Shown: positions 11,961 to 23,760, counted from the first letter of the stretch. The stretch: DNA of 64,000 nt from Lepidodermella squamata (GCA_047495785.1 JBLDXI010000021.1:1054001-1118000); one strand, 5' to 3'. Notes: generated by a model not told the origin, from the sequence alone. Numbers and translations: made by a program.

Positions 11961-12479
11961 ATTTTTTGTCGGTTTGGTTTAACAAAATTACCACCGCGTG
12001 ACGTTATTAATTTCATCAGATAAGTGACGTAGTTTATTTTGCGCGTTTTTTCTCCTTCGGGTATAATAACAGTAATAATAACAATGCCTATACCTGGTAA
12101 TAACTCCTTCGTATTATGTTTTGAAAAATGTCAACAGTTTTTGCCAACACGAGTTTGATATTAAGGCTGTGCGCCCGGGTGTCTCTCTTCAAATTTCATA
12201 CACCAAAGCATAGGCCGGCGTTACATTTTCCAACCCGGCCACTATGTAAAACAAAGCTCGTTTATCGCATTTATCAGTTGTAAACGTAAATGTTCTTTTA
12301 CAGGGCGAAAAGAAGAGAGAGAAGAAAATTGAATACAAAAAACAGCATTTTAATGACACGCGGCTGATATTTTTTGCGCTCTGAGCGCAGAAAATGGCGT
12401 GGCGTATGACCGCCGTAGTACGTTAAAAGCCGCGACTTGAGCCTCAGTGTAAACAATCGCTGTTATATTGCCGTTGGAA
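11961..12479. other. CA-D/CA-E intergenic spacer
   Basis: No coding sequence is recognised. The last 100 bases before CA-E are GC-richer and probably hold its promoter. Confidence 0.45.
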
Positions 12480-13753
12480 ATGAAACTTCTTGTCGGGAAG
12501 GTACCACTTTAAAATTATACCATATTTCAATTATACTGATTCTGTTTCAATCAGTTATTGGCCTCAATTTTGTTGGTTGAGCTTGCGAGAGCTTCTCCAA
12601 CAGGTGGCGCCCAGGGTGCCCCGAAAATCGGAGCGGATAATCCGAACTTCCACTGGAATTACGAAGGTCCGGAAATAGTTTTTCCATCCTAATTATAATT
12701 TTATTTTTATTTTAGACTTCGAAGCATGGAAACAGTCTGCAGCCGTTTGTATGGCCGGCAAGAGGCAATCACCCATCAATATCGCAACGAATGCAACGGT
12801 TGGTGATGATAAACTGGTTAAGGATGCTCTCTTATTCGACGGCTACAACGGCTCAATTAACGGCACATATTTCAACAACGGCCACACCGTTCAATTCTCG
12901 ATTGACCCGCGGATAGCAGCGGATAAACGGCCGAGAATTTACGGCGGCGGCCTCGGCAAGAAGGGTTACATTTTCGAGCAGTTCCACTTTCACTGGGCCA
13001 ACGGCACCGTGCCTGGCTGCGAGCATACGATCGACGGGAAGGGCGCTCCGGCCGAGGTTCATTTCGTGCACTACAACTCTAAGTACACGTCGATCGGCGA
13101 GGCGATTAAACACCCTGATGGCCTGGCTGTTATCGGCCTGTTCTTCGATGAAGTCAAGGACGGAAGTCTTGTCAAGGTTGACTACACAATGACGGCAAAT
13201 CTCATTTCTGCCGTTGATGAGGAGGGCGAAAAAAGTGACTTAGACCTTTATTTATTGCGCAGCCTTAATTGCGATGTTTTTTATTATAGCCGTCGCATCG
13301 TTCGATTTCTCGAAGCTTATTCCAGCAGGTGTGTCTGCAGGCAAGGAAACCTATTACCGGTACGACGGCTCCCTGACCACCCCGCCATGGTAAAATTGTG
13401 TAAAAATCTGATATTTATTTCAATTTAATCCCATCTATAGTGCTGAGGTTGTAACTTGGACAGTTTACGAGACTCATGTTCCAATTTTATCCGCAACAAT
13501 CGATGCCTACCGCAAGGCTAGTATGCATGCCGATCTTAAAGCTTTCAACACAACCAGCGTACCGATCGACCACAACTTCCGCCCGGTTCAGCCTCTGAAT
13601 GGCCGCGTTGTTAAAGCCAACAAGGCCGGTAAGGGCAGTGCGGTGGTTCAAGGACTGACGGCCAAGGCGAAAAATGGTGCCATTTCCGGTTTCGACATCA
13701 GTTATCTTACTTCACTGGCCGTAGCTGTGATTGCTGCTATTCTGAACTTTTAA
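12480..13753 (+). CDS. CA-E: GPI-type alpha-carbonic anhydrase, zinc site intact
   Basis: Exons 12480-12500, 12555-12666, 12716-13234, 13290-13389 and 13441-13753 (354 residues). Exon 1 (MKLLVGK) and exon 2 (LLASILLVELARA) make the signal peptide. The ligands are QFHFHWA and EVHFVHYN (all three His present; the Gly after HW is Ala), with a shuttle His (NNGHTVQF) and GSLTTPP. The Cys codon after PP is split TG|T, a phase-2 intron, whereas CA-B, C and D split the same codon T|GT. It has no intron after the HW motif, like CA-B. The tail ISYLTSLAVAVIAAILNF is GPI-like. This and CA-B look the best equipped for fast catalysis in the cluster. Confidence 0.93.
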
Positions 13754-14264
13754 AGACGAAAATCGGTTTAATAAATTATTATTTTTTCACCTACCGATCA
13801 AAAAGCTTAACGCAAATCTCAATACCGCTTTGTCCTCGTTAAATTTAACGGCGAATTAAAGAAATAATGTCTTGAAATATTGTCCGGCTTGGTATTGAAT
13901 GAGTCCTAAAAATTGCAGATTAAACCATAACTCGGGACACTGGACGTTGAAAAGGAAATGTATCGAGTCGGTCCATTCACCTGCAATGATTTCCGTTCTG
14001 AAATAATACGCCGAGTCACGCGATATTAAACTGCAAAAATGCGACATTTCGAATCTCACATTGAGTCCCTTTTTGCGTGCGTTTTTTTTTGCTATGGGCC
14101 ACTCTTTGATTTATGCCGCAGTAAAAAAGCGATGAAAAGGGCAGTTGTGCTGAATAGCGGCGCGATCTGGAGACGAAACAGCGTCCGAGAAACGAGAGAT
14201 GTTAATATAAATTTCTTGCAAAGGCGCATTTTTTCGATTTTAACCTGCTTATAGGACGCAAATT
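13754..14264. other. CA-E/CA-F intergenic spacer
   Basis: No supported gene; the short frames on both strands carry no domain. A TTAATATAAATT motif near 14200, about 65 bp before the CA-F ATG, may serve as its TATA element. Confidence 0.45.
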
Positions 14265-15555
14265 ATGCATCTGCGACTCGCTTTGGTATGTCTGCGATTA
14301 ATTGCGGCAATATATTGCTGAAGATCAATTTTTTCAGATTTTCCTCGCAATTGAATTTTCTAGTCAAGCCTCAGACTGGAATTACTTAGGTAAACTAATA
14401 TTTTTCCATTCTCACAAAAATAAATTCAATTTTTTTTAGACTTCAATGGCTGGTCACAGGTCAATCAAGTCTGTGGAGCCGGGAACAGGCAATCGCCTAT
14501 AAACATTGAAACTTCGCAAATTGTTGTCGATCAATGGCTAGCCCGCGATCCAGTCGTCTTTCAGTACTTTAGAGTACCTGGTGACTATGCTAACAACGGC
14601 TATACGGTTCAATTCACGATCAATTCGTCAGTCCCGCTAAATCAGCGGCCTAGAATTTACGGCGGCGGGCTTGGATCTAATTTCATTTTCGAACAATTCC
14701 ACTTTCACTGGGGTGAGCAAAAAAATTAACGAGTCAATTTTTTTCAAATTTTTTCAAATTTTTAAAATCTAATTAAATTGCGTAAATTAAATAAATTAAC
14801 AATTTTATTTTTAAGAATTTTAAATTTTATTTTTCTTTAAATTTCAGGTGATAACATGATGGCTTGCCGAGGTGCTGAGCACACAATCGATGGCCGGTCT
14901 GCTCCGGCCGAGGTTCATTTCGTTCACTGGAACGCTAAATATGGATCTTTCTCCGACTCGCTGAAATACCCGGACGGTCTCGCTGTAGTCGGATTCCTCT
15001 TTGAACCTGTCGATTATCACGGCAGTTTGAATACGGATTATTCCTTACCGGCCCAGCTTATTAGCCAGATTTCCCGGCCGGGACAAAAAAGTAATTCAAT
15101 TTTAAATCGCCAAGGGTTATAATAATTTTCATTAAATCCTAGTAATTGCCAATCTTGATCTAAATGCCTTGATCCCTCCTGCCGCCTATCAAGGATCAGG
15201 CGCTTTCTACCGCTATGACGGATCTCTAACAACACCTCCTTGGTATACATTCAGCTATTTTCCCCCTTCGATGATGTTTTGGTACTTTTACAGTGCTGAA
15301 GTTGTGATCTGGACGGTTTTCGACTATCGCGTTCCCATGCTGACGTCGATGCTTAATCAATTTCGAACTGCTGTAGCAAGCGAAACGGCCTATGCTGGTC
15401 GGCAAACGACAATTGTCAACAACTACAGGCCGGTTCAAAGGCTGAACCGGCGCGTTGTTCGAGCCAACCGGTACCCAGATTCGAAGGCATCTCTAGCTCA
15501 AGGAAGCTGCGTCACCGTTGTAGGACTGGCTTTGTTCCTCGCGTTTTTCTCATAA
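14265..15555 (+). CDS. CA-F: GPI-type alpha-carbonic anhydrase, zinc site intact
   Basis: Exons 14265-14285, 14338-14389, 14440-14712, 14848-15090, 15143-15242 and 15294-15555 (316 residues). The signal peptide is split over exons 1 and 2. The ligands QFHFHWG and EVHFVHWN are complete, the shuttle position is Tyr (NNGYTVQF) and the loop is GSLTTPP. It has the intron after HWG and the phase-2 split Cys codon of the CA-E to CA-J group. The C-terminus (CVTVVGLALFLAFFS) suggests a GPI anchor. Intron 3 is longer than the rest (135 bp) and very AT-rich. Likely an active surface enzyme. Confidence 0.93.
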
Positions 15556-15929
15556 AATCTCCTAAATTAGCAAAATAATCATGACGACAAGTAATTGTAA
15601 ATCAAGCTGATAAAAAATTAGAATGTTTTTGAAATTCGAAATTAAAGTAAAAATCTTACCCGTTTTGAATCGATTCGCATTTTTTCTTGCATTTTCTCAC
15701 ACCAATTAACCTATTTGCGAGGACAAGATTAAAAGAGGTGTGTTGACTCACAATTTTTTTTAGTTAAAAAAACAACAACTAAAAGGTGCGGAAAGCGCGC
15801 GCTCAAATGGGCTCTGGGCTCCCTTTCAGTGTGGGCAAATATTTAAACAAAACCAAAAAATGGAACGAGCCTTGGGCGATCTGGAAAGGGCTCACAGCAT
15901 TGAAAGTGGGTACAGCTGTTGGATAAACA
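15556..15929. other. CA-F/CA-G intergenic spacer
   Basis: No coding sequence is seen. It contains the 3' end of CA-F and the CA-G promoter region, with no clear repeat. Confidence 0.45.
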
Positions 15930-17160
15930 ATGTTTCGAGGCGTCAATTCGGTAAGGGAGTAAACTTTCAAGGTTAATTTTCAGCAATCATCAATCATTCC
16001 AGATTTTCCTGTTAATTTCTGTGGTATCCGGTCAAACGACTTGGAATTATCTTGGTACCCTATTTAGCGCCGATTTTCTCATTAACCTTTGTTGATATTT
16101 GAACATATGAAGATTTAAATGGCTGGTCGCAGGTTAACCAAGTTTGCGGCTCAGGAAACAGGCAATCACCCATCAATATCGAAACCCCCCGTGTCGTAGT
16201 AGACGGGCAGTTGGCAAAGGATCCCTTCGTCTTCCAATATTTTAGAGTTCCCGGCAACTATGCGAATCTAGGCTTCACCATCCAGTTTACAATCAACGCG
16301 TCTGTGCCAATTGATCAGCGACCTCGAATCTACGGCGGTGGGCTTGGTTCAGATTACATTTTCGAACAATTTCACTTTCATTGGGGTTTGCTGGTTTTTT
16401 CGAATTAATCTAAAAAATCAAATTTTAACTTGAAGGGGACAATCCAAAGGCCTGCCAAGGTGCCGAGCATACAATCAATGGCCGGTCAGCGCCCGCCGAG
16501 GTTCATTTCGTGAATTGGAATTCAAAATACGGCACCTTTGCCGAGTCATTGAAATATCCTGATGGCCTAGCTGTATTAGGATTCCTGTTCGAACCAGTCG
16601 ATGATGCTAGCAAGCTGGACACCAACTACTCGTTACCCGCTCAGCTAGTTGGCCAAATAACCCAACCGGGTCAGAGAGGTAAAGATAAATTCTCAATTCA
16701 TGAGAGAAAAATTCCAAGTTATATTTAATTTCAGTAATGGCAACATTTGAACTGAACAAGTTGATTCCTCCCGTAGCCTATCAAGGATCGGGTGTCTTTT
16801 ATCGCTATGATGGCTCGTTGACTAACCCACCGTGGTATTTTTTCATTAAGATTTGCATCTCTTTTCGGTAATAATTTCATTTAAATGTATAGTGTTGAAG
16901 TGGTTACGTGGACAGTGTACGACTACAGGGTGCCAATTTTGACTGCCATGCTGGCTCAGTTTCAAGCCGCAATGGCCCCCTCGACGGCTAACCCGGGCAA
17001 CAGTAGACAAATGGCATTGATCAACAACTACCGACCGGTTCAAAAGCTGAATCAAAGAATAGTTCGCGCGAATCGCGACCCATCTTCATCTGCCTCGAAA
17101 TTATCGACTTCATCGTTTACAACGGCTATGGGTTTTATCATAATTTTTCGAAGCTTTTGA
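15930..17160 (+). CDS. CA-G: GPI-type alpha-carbonic anhydrase, zinc site intact
   Basis: Exons 15930-15950, 16003-16054, 16113-16385, 16436-16678, 16735-16834 and 16893-17160 (318 residues). It has the same six-exon plan as CA-F. The ligands QFHFHWG and EVHFVNWN keep the three metal-binding His; the usual later His of that strand (not a ligand) is Asn. The shuttle position is Phe (NLGFTIQF) and the loop is GSLTNPP, with Asn in place of the second Thr, so turnover may be slower and substrate or inhibitor preference changed. The donor of intron 3 is GTTTGC, a weak site. The hydrophobic end (TTAMGFIIIFRSF) is a plausible but short GPI signal. Confidence 0.92.
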
Positions 17161-17562
17161 ACTTCATTTATCAATGTGCAATATGTTGAAGCTTCAATCA
17201 GAGACAAATTAAGAAAGGCCAAGAAATTAGCTGTTTTTCCGTAGGAACTTTTTGCTGATATTTGTTTAATAAGAAACTGAACGAATAAAAATCGTATTAT
17301 TTTTAAAATTTCTGCACGGTTTCTGAATTTAGTTCAGGACTGGGCTGCTCATCAATATTGATTCATAAAACCAATAGGACATGATTTTCCCGTTTAAACT
17401 GGTTTGCGTGATTACTTTTTCGGCCAGCCCAAAAATGCGACAAAAACTTGAGTAAAATCTCCGATTTTTTCTGAATTATGCTAATTATATGGCACAAATC
17501 GCTTACTTTTTTGCTATTTTTTGCTACTCTGAGAAATATAACCTTACAATTTTTTCCAAAAA
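17161..17562. other. CA-H upstream region, part of the CA-H/CA-I duplication
   Basis: The stretch from about 17340 is closely matched by 19485-19697 upstream of CA-I (shared blocks such as TAGGACATGATTTTCC and GCGCATCTT), so promoter and gene were copied together. No separate gene is seen. Confidence 0.6.
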
Positions 17563-18802
17563 ATGCTACGCATCTTGCTAACCATTTCATTGGTAGGTTG
17601 AAAATCGAACAATATAAATTTTAATAAGTTTTATTTGTGATTAAATTGAACAGCTGACCTGCGAGGTTTCGTCTCAGGCACCCTGGAGCTACACAGGTTA
17701 TTTTTCGAAAAAAACTGAAGTGAAACTTGCATTATTCTTTATTTTCAGATGCAAATTCCTGGTCTCAGGCCAACCAGGTCTGCGGTTCGGGAAACCGCCA
17801 ATCGCCGATTAACATCGACACGTCTCGAGTTCAAATTGACTGGTTACTATCCGGGGACCCATTGATATTTCAGTACTTCAAAGTTCTGGGCGAATATTCA
17901 AATACTGGTTTTAGCATTCAGTTCACGATTGATTCAACTGTTCCTGTCGATAAAAGACCTCTCATTTACGGAGGCGGTCTTGGGTCAATTTTCATTTTGG
18001 AGCAGTTTCATTTCCACTGGGGTAATTTATCTAAAAAAATTTGAATTATTAATTCATTATTTTTAATTAGGCGACAACCGAACTGCATGCCAGGGTGCGG
18101 AGCATACAATTGACGGCCGATCCGCCCCGGCCGAGGTTCATTTCGTGCACTGGAACGCTAATTACGGGTCATTTCAAAATGCTCTCAACTACACGGATGG
18201 CCTAGCTGTGGTTAGTTTCTTATTCGAGCCAGTTGACCAAACAAATATTCGACTGGAGACTGACTATCCGGCTTTGGCCAATACGTCCAGCTTAATCTCA
18301 CAACCAACTGATAAAAGTTCTGTTTAGTTCTAGGACTAAAATATTTGTTTACTATTCAACTATTTATTAGTTTACCTACTATTGGATTTGAATGCCCTGT
18401 TGCCTCCAGTTGCCAAGCAGGGTACAGGGACCTTTTATCGATATGAAGGATCCCTCTCAACTCCACCGTGGTAAACTTAATTCGCGATTTCCGCAATTTA
18501 AAAAAATCAAAAAATTTTCCAGCGCCGAAGTGGTGACTTGGACTGTTTTCGATAATCGAATACGTATCCCGGCAGAAAGTTTGGATCAATTTCGAAAAGC
18601 CATCGCCAATCCTTCATTTTACGGAGGTCGTTCGTCGAATATTGTCAATAATTACCGGCCGGTTCAAAAGCTGAATCGAAGGTTGGTTCGCGCAAATCGC
18701 TATCCGATGCCCATATCAGCCGGCAAATGCGCCCGGAGTTCAGGACTTCTCGGCAGCATTCAGAACTGGATTCCTAATTTTCTTACAAATATATTTTTCT
18801 AG
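17563..18802 (+). CDS. CA-H: secreted alpha-carbonic anhydrase, zinc site intact
   Basis: Exons 17563-17592, 17654-17696, 17749-18021, 18071-18316, 18371-18470 and 18523-18802 (323 residues). The signal peptide is MLRILLTISL plus exon 2. The ligands QFHFHWG and EVHFVHWN are intact, the shuttle position is Phe (NTGFSIQF) and the loop is GSLSTPP. The C-terminus has no GPI tail; it ends NWIPNFLTNIFF, a motif shared with CA-I and echoed in CA-J ([12 protein letters not shown]). So these three are probably released or attached through that end. The donor of intron 4 (GTTCTG) is atypical but is conserved in the duplicate. Parent-like copy of the CA-H/CA-I pair. Confidence 0.92.
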
Positions 18803-19697
18803 ATTGCTGGTCCTTTACATGATTTTACATGAATTTACATGAATTTAAATGATTTTATATTTTATCCATAATTTGGTGGATTATTTTTGGATTTGTGTAC
18901 CTAATTAATTATTTTATTTGTAATAAATTTCAATGGATAGGGCCGAATGAGCGTCTCATTCAATCGGAAAATTATCTAAATTTTCAGAATTTATTTTACC
19001 ATATTTGCTGAAATACAGTAAAAGTCGTGTAAACCGGACTAGCAGCGCGCCAGGCAAAATCGTCCGCTTTAGAGCATATCCGGTCTAAACGACCACCGGA
19101 CTAGGTCCGGCTTAGGAAATCGAGGGAAATCTAGGAGCTGCGATGCTGTGTTCGATGGTATGGATGCTGAACATTTGAAAAGAAAATTCCCGAGCAGTGC
19201 GAAACGTGCCATCTAAAAACCAACGTTTAGCTTGCGAGCAAGGCGCCTAAATCCGTTTTTCGTAATTGCCAAGACGACGAAGCTTTGCTATTCATTCTGG
19301 TACATGTCGTCGTATAAAAACGGCTGTCCACCTCGAGTCTTGATAAACCCTCAGGCATGTCCGGTACGTTGATAGCCCTTACTTCACACCCATTCGATCG
19401 ACTACAACAATTCGCTGATAATGTTTGAATAAAAAAACTTATCTTTGATCAGATGTAATATGAAATATTGAAACATCTTCCGGATGAGCTTCTCATTGAT
19501 TTAGAAAACCATAGTAGGACATGATTTTCCTGCTTTAACTTGTTTGCGAGATTATTTCTTCGGCCAGCCAACAAAATGTGAAGGAACGTGAGTAAAATTT
19601 CCGATTTTCCCTAAATTATGCTAAATATTTGACAAAAATCGCTTGCTTATACAGTTTTTGCCAGTCTGAGATATAGCCTTACAGAATTTCCAAAATC
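18803..19697. other. CA-H/CA-I intergenic region
   Basis: It contains the AATAAA of CA-H, then unique sequence, and from about 19485 a copy of the CA-H upstream region. A TATAAAA at 19313-19319 has no gene directly after it. No coding region is recognised. Confidence 0.5.
18922..18927 (+). terminator. polyadenylation signal of CA-H
   Basis: AATAAA about 120 bp after the CA-H stop codon. The same sequence context appears after the transposon behind CA-I, which supports both the signal and the insertion history. Confidence 0.6.
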
Positions 19698-20842
19698 ATG
19701 CTGCGCATCTTCCTAACCATTTTATTGGTAGGTTGAAAAATCGAACAATAAAAATGTATACAAAATCATTTGTGACTGAATTGGACAGCTGACCTGCGGA
19801 GTTTTGTCTCAGGCACCTTGGAGCTACACAGGTTATTTTTCGAAAAATTATGATGCAAAATTTGCAGCAACCTTGATTTTCAGATGTAAATTCATGGTCT
19901 CAGGCGAACCAAGTTTGCGGATCGGGCAATCACCAATCGCCTATTAATATCGACACGTCTCGAGTTCAAATTGACTGGTTGCTATCCGGGGATCCATTGA
20001 TATTTCAGTACTTCAAAGTTCTGGGCGAATATTCTAATACTGGTGTCAGCATTCAGTTCACGATTGATTCAACCGTTCCCCTAGCTAAAAGACCTCGCAT
20101 TTACGGAGGCGGTCTTGGATCAACTTTCATTTTGGAACAGTTCCATTTCCACTGGGGTGATTTATCTAAAAAAATTTGAATTTTTGAGGTCTTCTTTAAA
20201 TTTAGGTGATGCCCGAACTGCATGCCAGGGTGCGGAGCATGCAATTAACGGCCGATCCGCCCCGGCCGAGGTCCACTTTGTACACTGGAACGCTAATTAC
20301 GGGTCATTTGAAAATGCCCTCAACTACACGGATGGTCTCTCTGTGGTTAGTTTCTTATTCGAGCCAGTTGACGAAACAAATATTCGACTGGAGACTGACT
20401 ACCCGGCTCTGGCTAATACGTCGAGCTTAGTCTCAAAACCAAATGATAAAAGTTCTGTTTAATTCAAGAGCCAAAATAATTTTTACAGCTTTTATTTTTT
20501 ATTAGTTAACCTTCTATTCGATTTGAACGCACTATTGCCTTCAGTTGCCAAGCAGGGTACAGGGACCTTTTATCGCTATGAAGGATCCCTCTCAACTCCA
20601 CCGTGGTAAATTTGATTCGCCATTTCCGCAATTTCTGAAAAGCACAATTTTTCCAGCGCCGAAGTGGTGCCGAAGTGGAAATTGTCAATAATTACCGGCC
20701 AGTTCAAAAGTTGAATCGACGGTTGGTTCGCGCAAATCGCTCTCCGATGCCGGCATCGGCCGGCAAATGCGGCCAGAGTTCAGGACTTCTCGGCAGCATT
20801 CAGAACTGGATTCCCAACTTTCTTGCAGACTTGTTTTTCTAG
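19698..20842 (+). pseudogene. CA-I: carbonic anhydrase pseudogene, recent copy of CA-H
   Basis: Exon equivalents are 19698-19727, 19789-19831, 19884-20156, 20206-20451, 20506-20605 and 20657-20842. Sequence and introns follow CA-H closely and all three zinc ligands are still encoded ([15 protein letters not shown]). In the last exon about 105 bases of CA-H are replaced by an 11-base stretch that repeats CCGAAGTGG, a net loss of 94 bases. This breaks the frame: the strand after the PPC loop is lost and translation stops soon after (ITGQFKS, then TGA). The conserved downstream NNYRPVQ-type block survives only in another frame. Without that strand the CA core cannot close, so this is best read as a young pseudogene; a truncated secreted product cannot be excluded. 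Confidence 0.88.
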
Positions 20843-20931
20843 AATTGTGGTCCTTGAATTTATATTTTATTTTATTCATCTGCCACTATTTCGTTTATTA
20901 TGCTACGTTAATTATTACTGGACCTGCTTAA

Positions 20932-21868
20932 CCCTCCAGCGCCCACGGATGCGCGTGTCTATGTGCGCGTATACACGCAATGGCGTTTTTCGGTGATTTG
21001 GCGGGTTTACACGCCGACTTGGACGCGTAAACCCGCTTTTTCCAAAACTCGACGTCTATACCCGCAAGTTGCGAAAAAAATTACTAAGACGTCTCGACAC
21101 GCTAAAGAGGCGTCTTCACACGCAAAAATTGAGGCGCCTAAACACGCCCATATGCTAATTTTATTCATGATTTTGACCAGTTTTATTCGGAAATCGCAGG
21201 AATTTCAACGATCTTCGCTAAAATCAACAATAATCAATCACTCGGCTTGCAAATTAAAAAAAATTCAATTAAAAATGATAAAAATAAATAGTTCAGGTTT
21301 TCATTGATTGGCAAGGTAGCGTGCGATGTCGAAATCAGGCCGCTTGCGCAATCGATTTGATTGTTTTCGGTATTGATAGCCAGCGCTGTATTCAGCAGGT
21401 TCACCTTGTGCTCTTGCGCCAGAAGCCGTGGAGATGCCAGTTGAATTGCCAGAAAAAAATCAGAATATCTCAAAAACTAAATATCGATGAAACTCTGATT
21501 TTTTTCAATGCATTCAGCTCGCGTTTTATAGCTATTTTTGCCCTAGTTAATGTCTTTGGCGTCTTGTGACGCAACATTGTTCGCGTGTGAACACGCACTA
21601 GCTGTGTGACCATTGTGGCGTGTTAAGACGCCAACTTTGCGTGTTAAGACGCACCATAAGCGTGTAAACCAGCGATTAGGCACTTGCCAACTTTGCGTCG
21701 ACAGAGGGCACAGGTGTTTCAGCAAAAAAATTTCGGGGTCGATATTTTTCATCGCAATCATTGTGAAATAAATTATCAGGTGAAAAGAAAAGGCTGACTG
21801 ATAAAATCTGAATTTCTCGGGTATTAAAAGTGAAAAACGCGTGTATACACGCCGTGGGCGCTGGAGGG
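20932..21868. mobile_element. piggyBac-like non-autonomous element flanked by TTAA
   Basis: The terminal inverted repeats CCCTCCAGCGCCCACGG and its complement lie directly between TTAA at 20928-20931 and TTAA at 21869-21872, the hallmark target duplication of piggyBac elements. The element is 937 bp with no transposase. Both subterminal regions carry many GCGTGT-n-ACACGC-like units (for example near 20950-21150 and 21550-21680). It splits the 3' flank of CA-I: the sequence on both sides joins to match the uninterrupted flank of CA-H. Confidence 0.88.
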
Positions 21869-21889
21869 TTAAAATTTTATTTTAATTGT

Positions 21890-21895
21890 AATAAA
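21890..21895 (+). terminator. displaced polyadenylation signal of CA-I
   Basis: AATAAA in the same context (GTAATAAATTTC, then a GGGCCGAATG block) as the CA-H signal at 18922, but pushed about 0.94 kb away by the piggyBac-like insertion. Confidence 0.55.
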
Positions 21896-22344
21896 TTTCG
21901 CTGGGTAGGGCCGAATGTGTGTCTTATTTGAACTTACAGGTAACATTTGTTCTCAAATTTCAGAAATAATTTACGTGTTACCTGCATCAACTTCTTCACC
22001 GTAGAATTTGAACCGCGGCCGTGACGTTAGGTATTATTGCAGGTAACCCTTATTTTAAACTCAAATTTTGTCCTCAAAAAAACAGAACGCCGCTTTAATG
22101 CATAGCAATTAAAGACGCATTATACTCCAATGATAATGTTCGCAAGTGATATATTCCTTATATTAAAAGGCAGTTTTTTTCGCACTCCCCTGAGTGAAAA
22201 AAATGATGGACGCGGTCAGTGCCGGTACTAATTGGAAATTCTGATGCCCATGTATAGTGGTTGACTCGGCTCATTTGACCTGTTTCGTGGGCGAAAAGCA
22301 AAGGCAATAATGCGCTGCTACTTGGTTTGTAATTTTTTTGAAAG
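21896..22344. other. CA-J upstream region
   Basis: No coding sequence is seen. A TATATTCC..TATATTAAAAGG stretch near 22149-22170 is a candidate core promoter for CA-J. Confidence 0.4.
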
Positions 22345-23760
22345 ATGAAATTTCCACATATCCACTTTGCGCAGATTTTGCTGCTGATCAAAGCCTCGAC
22401 CCAGGCGCCTTGGAGTTACACAGGTATAATTTCAATTACAGCCTCTTATCAAATTTTATCGATTCGACTAAAGATTTAAACGGCTGGTCCCAGGTGAATC
22501 GAGTATGCGGCGCTGGAAATCGCCAATCGCCCATCAACATCGAAACATCGCGAGTTCTCGTTGACCAGAAACTAGCGAGTGATCCGTTGGTCTTTTGGTA
22601 CTTCAAAGTTAACGGCGAGTTTGTCAACACTGGCTACACCATTCAGTTCAACATCGACACGTCGTTACCAGCCGGCGGCCGGCCGTACATCTCAGGCGGC
22701 GGGCTTGGATCCAACTTCATCCTTGAACAATTCCATTTTCATTGGGGTTGGGTTTGGATTAAGGAAGATTTTTTACCGAATAGCTTTTCCAGGTGACAGC
22801 CCGAATGCTTGCCGCGGCGCTGAGCACACAATTGACGGCAAATCAGCCCCGGCCGAGGTTCATTTCGTTCACTGGAACTCGAAGTACGGCACATTTGCGA
22901 ACGCCCTGCAATACCCTGATGGCCTTGCTGTCATTGGTTTCCTTTTCGACCCTGTTGAGACAAGCCCGACGCCGCTAGATACCGACTACATCTCACTTGC
23001 TAAGTTGATCACCTCCATCCCTCAGCCCGATCAAAAAAGTTGAATTTTTGTGCCGAAAATCTTATTTATTTTCAATATTTACTTCAGCGTATGTCCTGCT
23101 TGATTTGAACGCCTTGTTATCGGCCCAGGCTAAGCAAGGAACAGGTGTTTACTACCGTTATGAAGGTTCCCTTACTACACCCCCTTGGTAAGGATCGTTT
23201 GAAAATATTTCCTATTATTGAAATTAAAAATTTATTGTAGCGCTGAAGTTGTAATTTGGACTGTTTTCGACTACCGCGTTCCTATCCCAACTTCGAGTTT
23301 GAACCAGTTCCGCGATGCGATGGCCAGCGCTGCTGCTTACGGCGGCCGGGAATCGAAAATCGTGAATAATTACCGCCCGGTCCAGAGTGTTAACCAGCGA
23401 ACTGTTCGAGCCAATCGCAACCCGGCGCCGTCGATGAGTGGCTGTTCGAACAACGCTCAGCCTTTTAACTTTGGCGGATTTCCGAGTCTCGGAAACCTGA
23501 GGCAGCCTGCTTCAGATGTTGGCCGATTCGCAAACCTGGGCCGAGCTGTTCCTGCGCTGGGGAACCTTGGGAATCAGGGCCAAGCTGGTTCGGGAGTGGG
23601 GACACTCGGGAACTTGAACCAACTCGGGAATATTGGTAATACTGCTGCTGGATTGAGAAGCCTTGGAAACCAGGCTCAAGGTAGCTCGGGTCAGTCGAAC
23701 TCCGCCGGCACAGGTCTCGGCAATTGGCTGCCCAATTTCTTCAATAACAATTTCTTCTAA
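22345..23760 (+). CDS. CA-J: alpha-carbonic anhydrase with long Gly/Asn/Leu-rich tail
   Basis: Exons 22345-22423, 22474-22746, 22793-23038, 23088-23187 and 23241-23760 (405 residues). The signal peptide and the WSYT block lie in one exon. The ligands QFHFHWG and EVHFVHWN are intact, the shuttle position is Tyr (NTGYTIQF) and the loop is GSLTTPP. After the catalytic domain come about 110 residues of low complexity with repeated LGNL/LGNQ/GNIGN units, ending [12 protein letters not shown]. Gly/Asn-rich repeats joined to an alpha-CA are known from molluscan nacreins, matrix proteins of shell; the resemblance here is compositional only. No GPI tail is present. The donor of intron 2 (GTTGGG) is weak. 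Likely an active, matrix-associated or secreted enzyme. Confidence 0.92.

Noticed and set aside
19313-19319. TATAAAA as the CA-I promoter
   Set aside because: It lies almost 380 bp before the CA-I start and outside the block shared with CA-H, so it has no clear target.
20950-21680. Repeated GCGTGT/ACACGC units considered as a CRISPR-like or satellite array
   Set aside because: Units are irregular in spacing and sequence, lie inside a TTAA-bounded transposon and the host is an animal.
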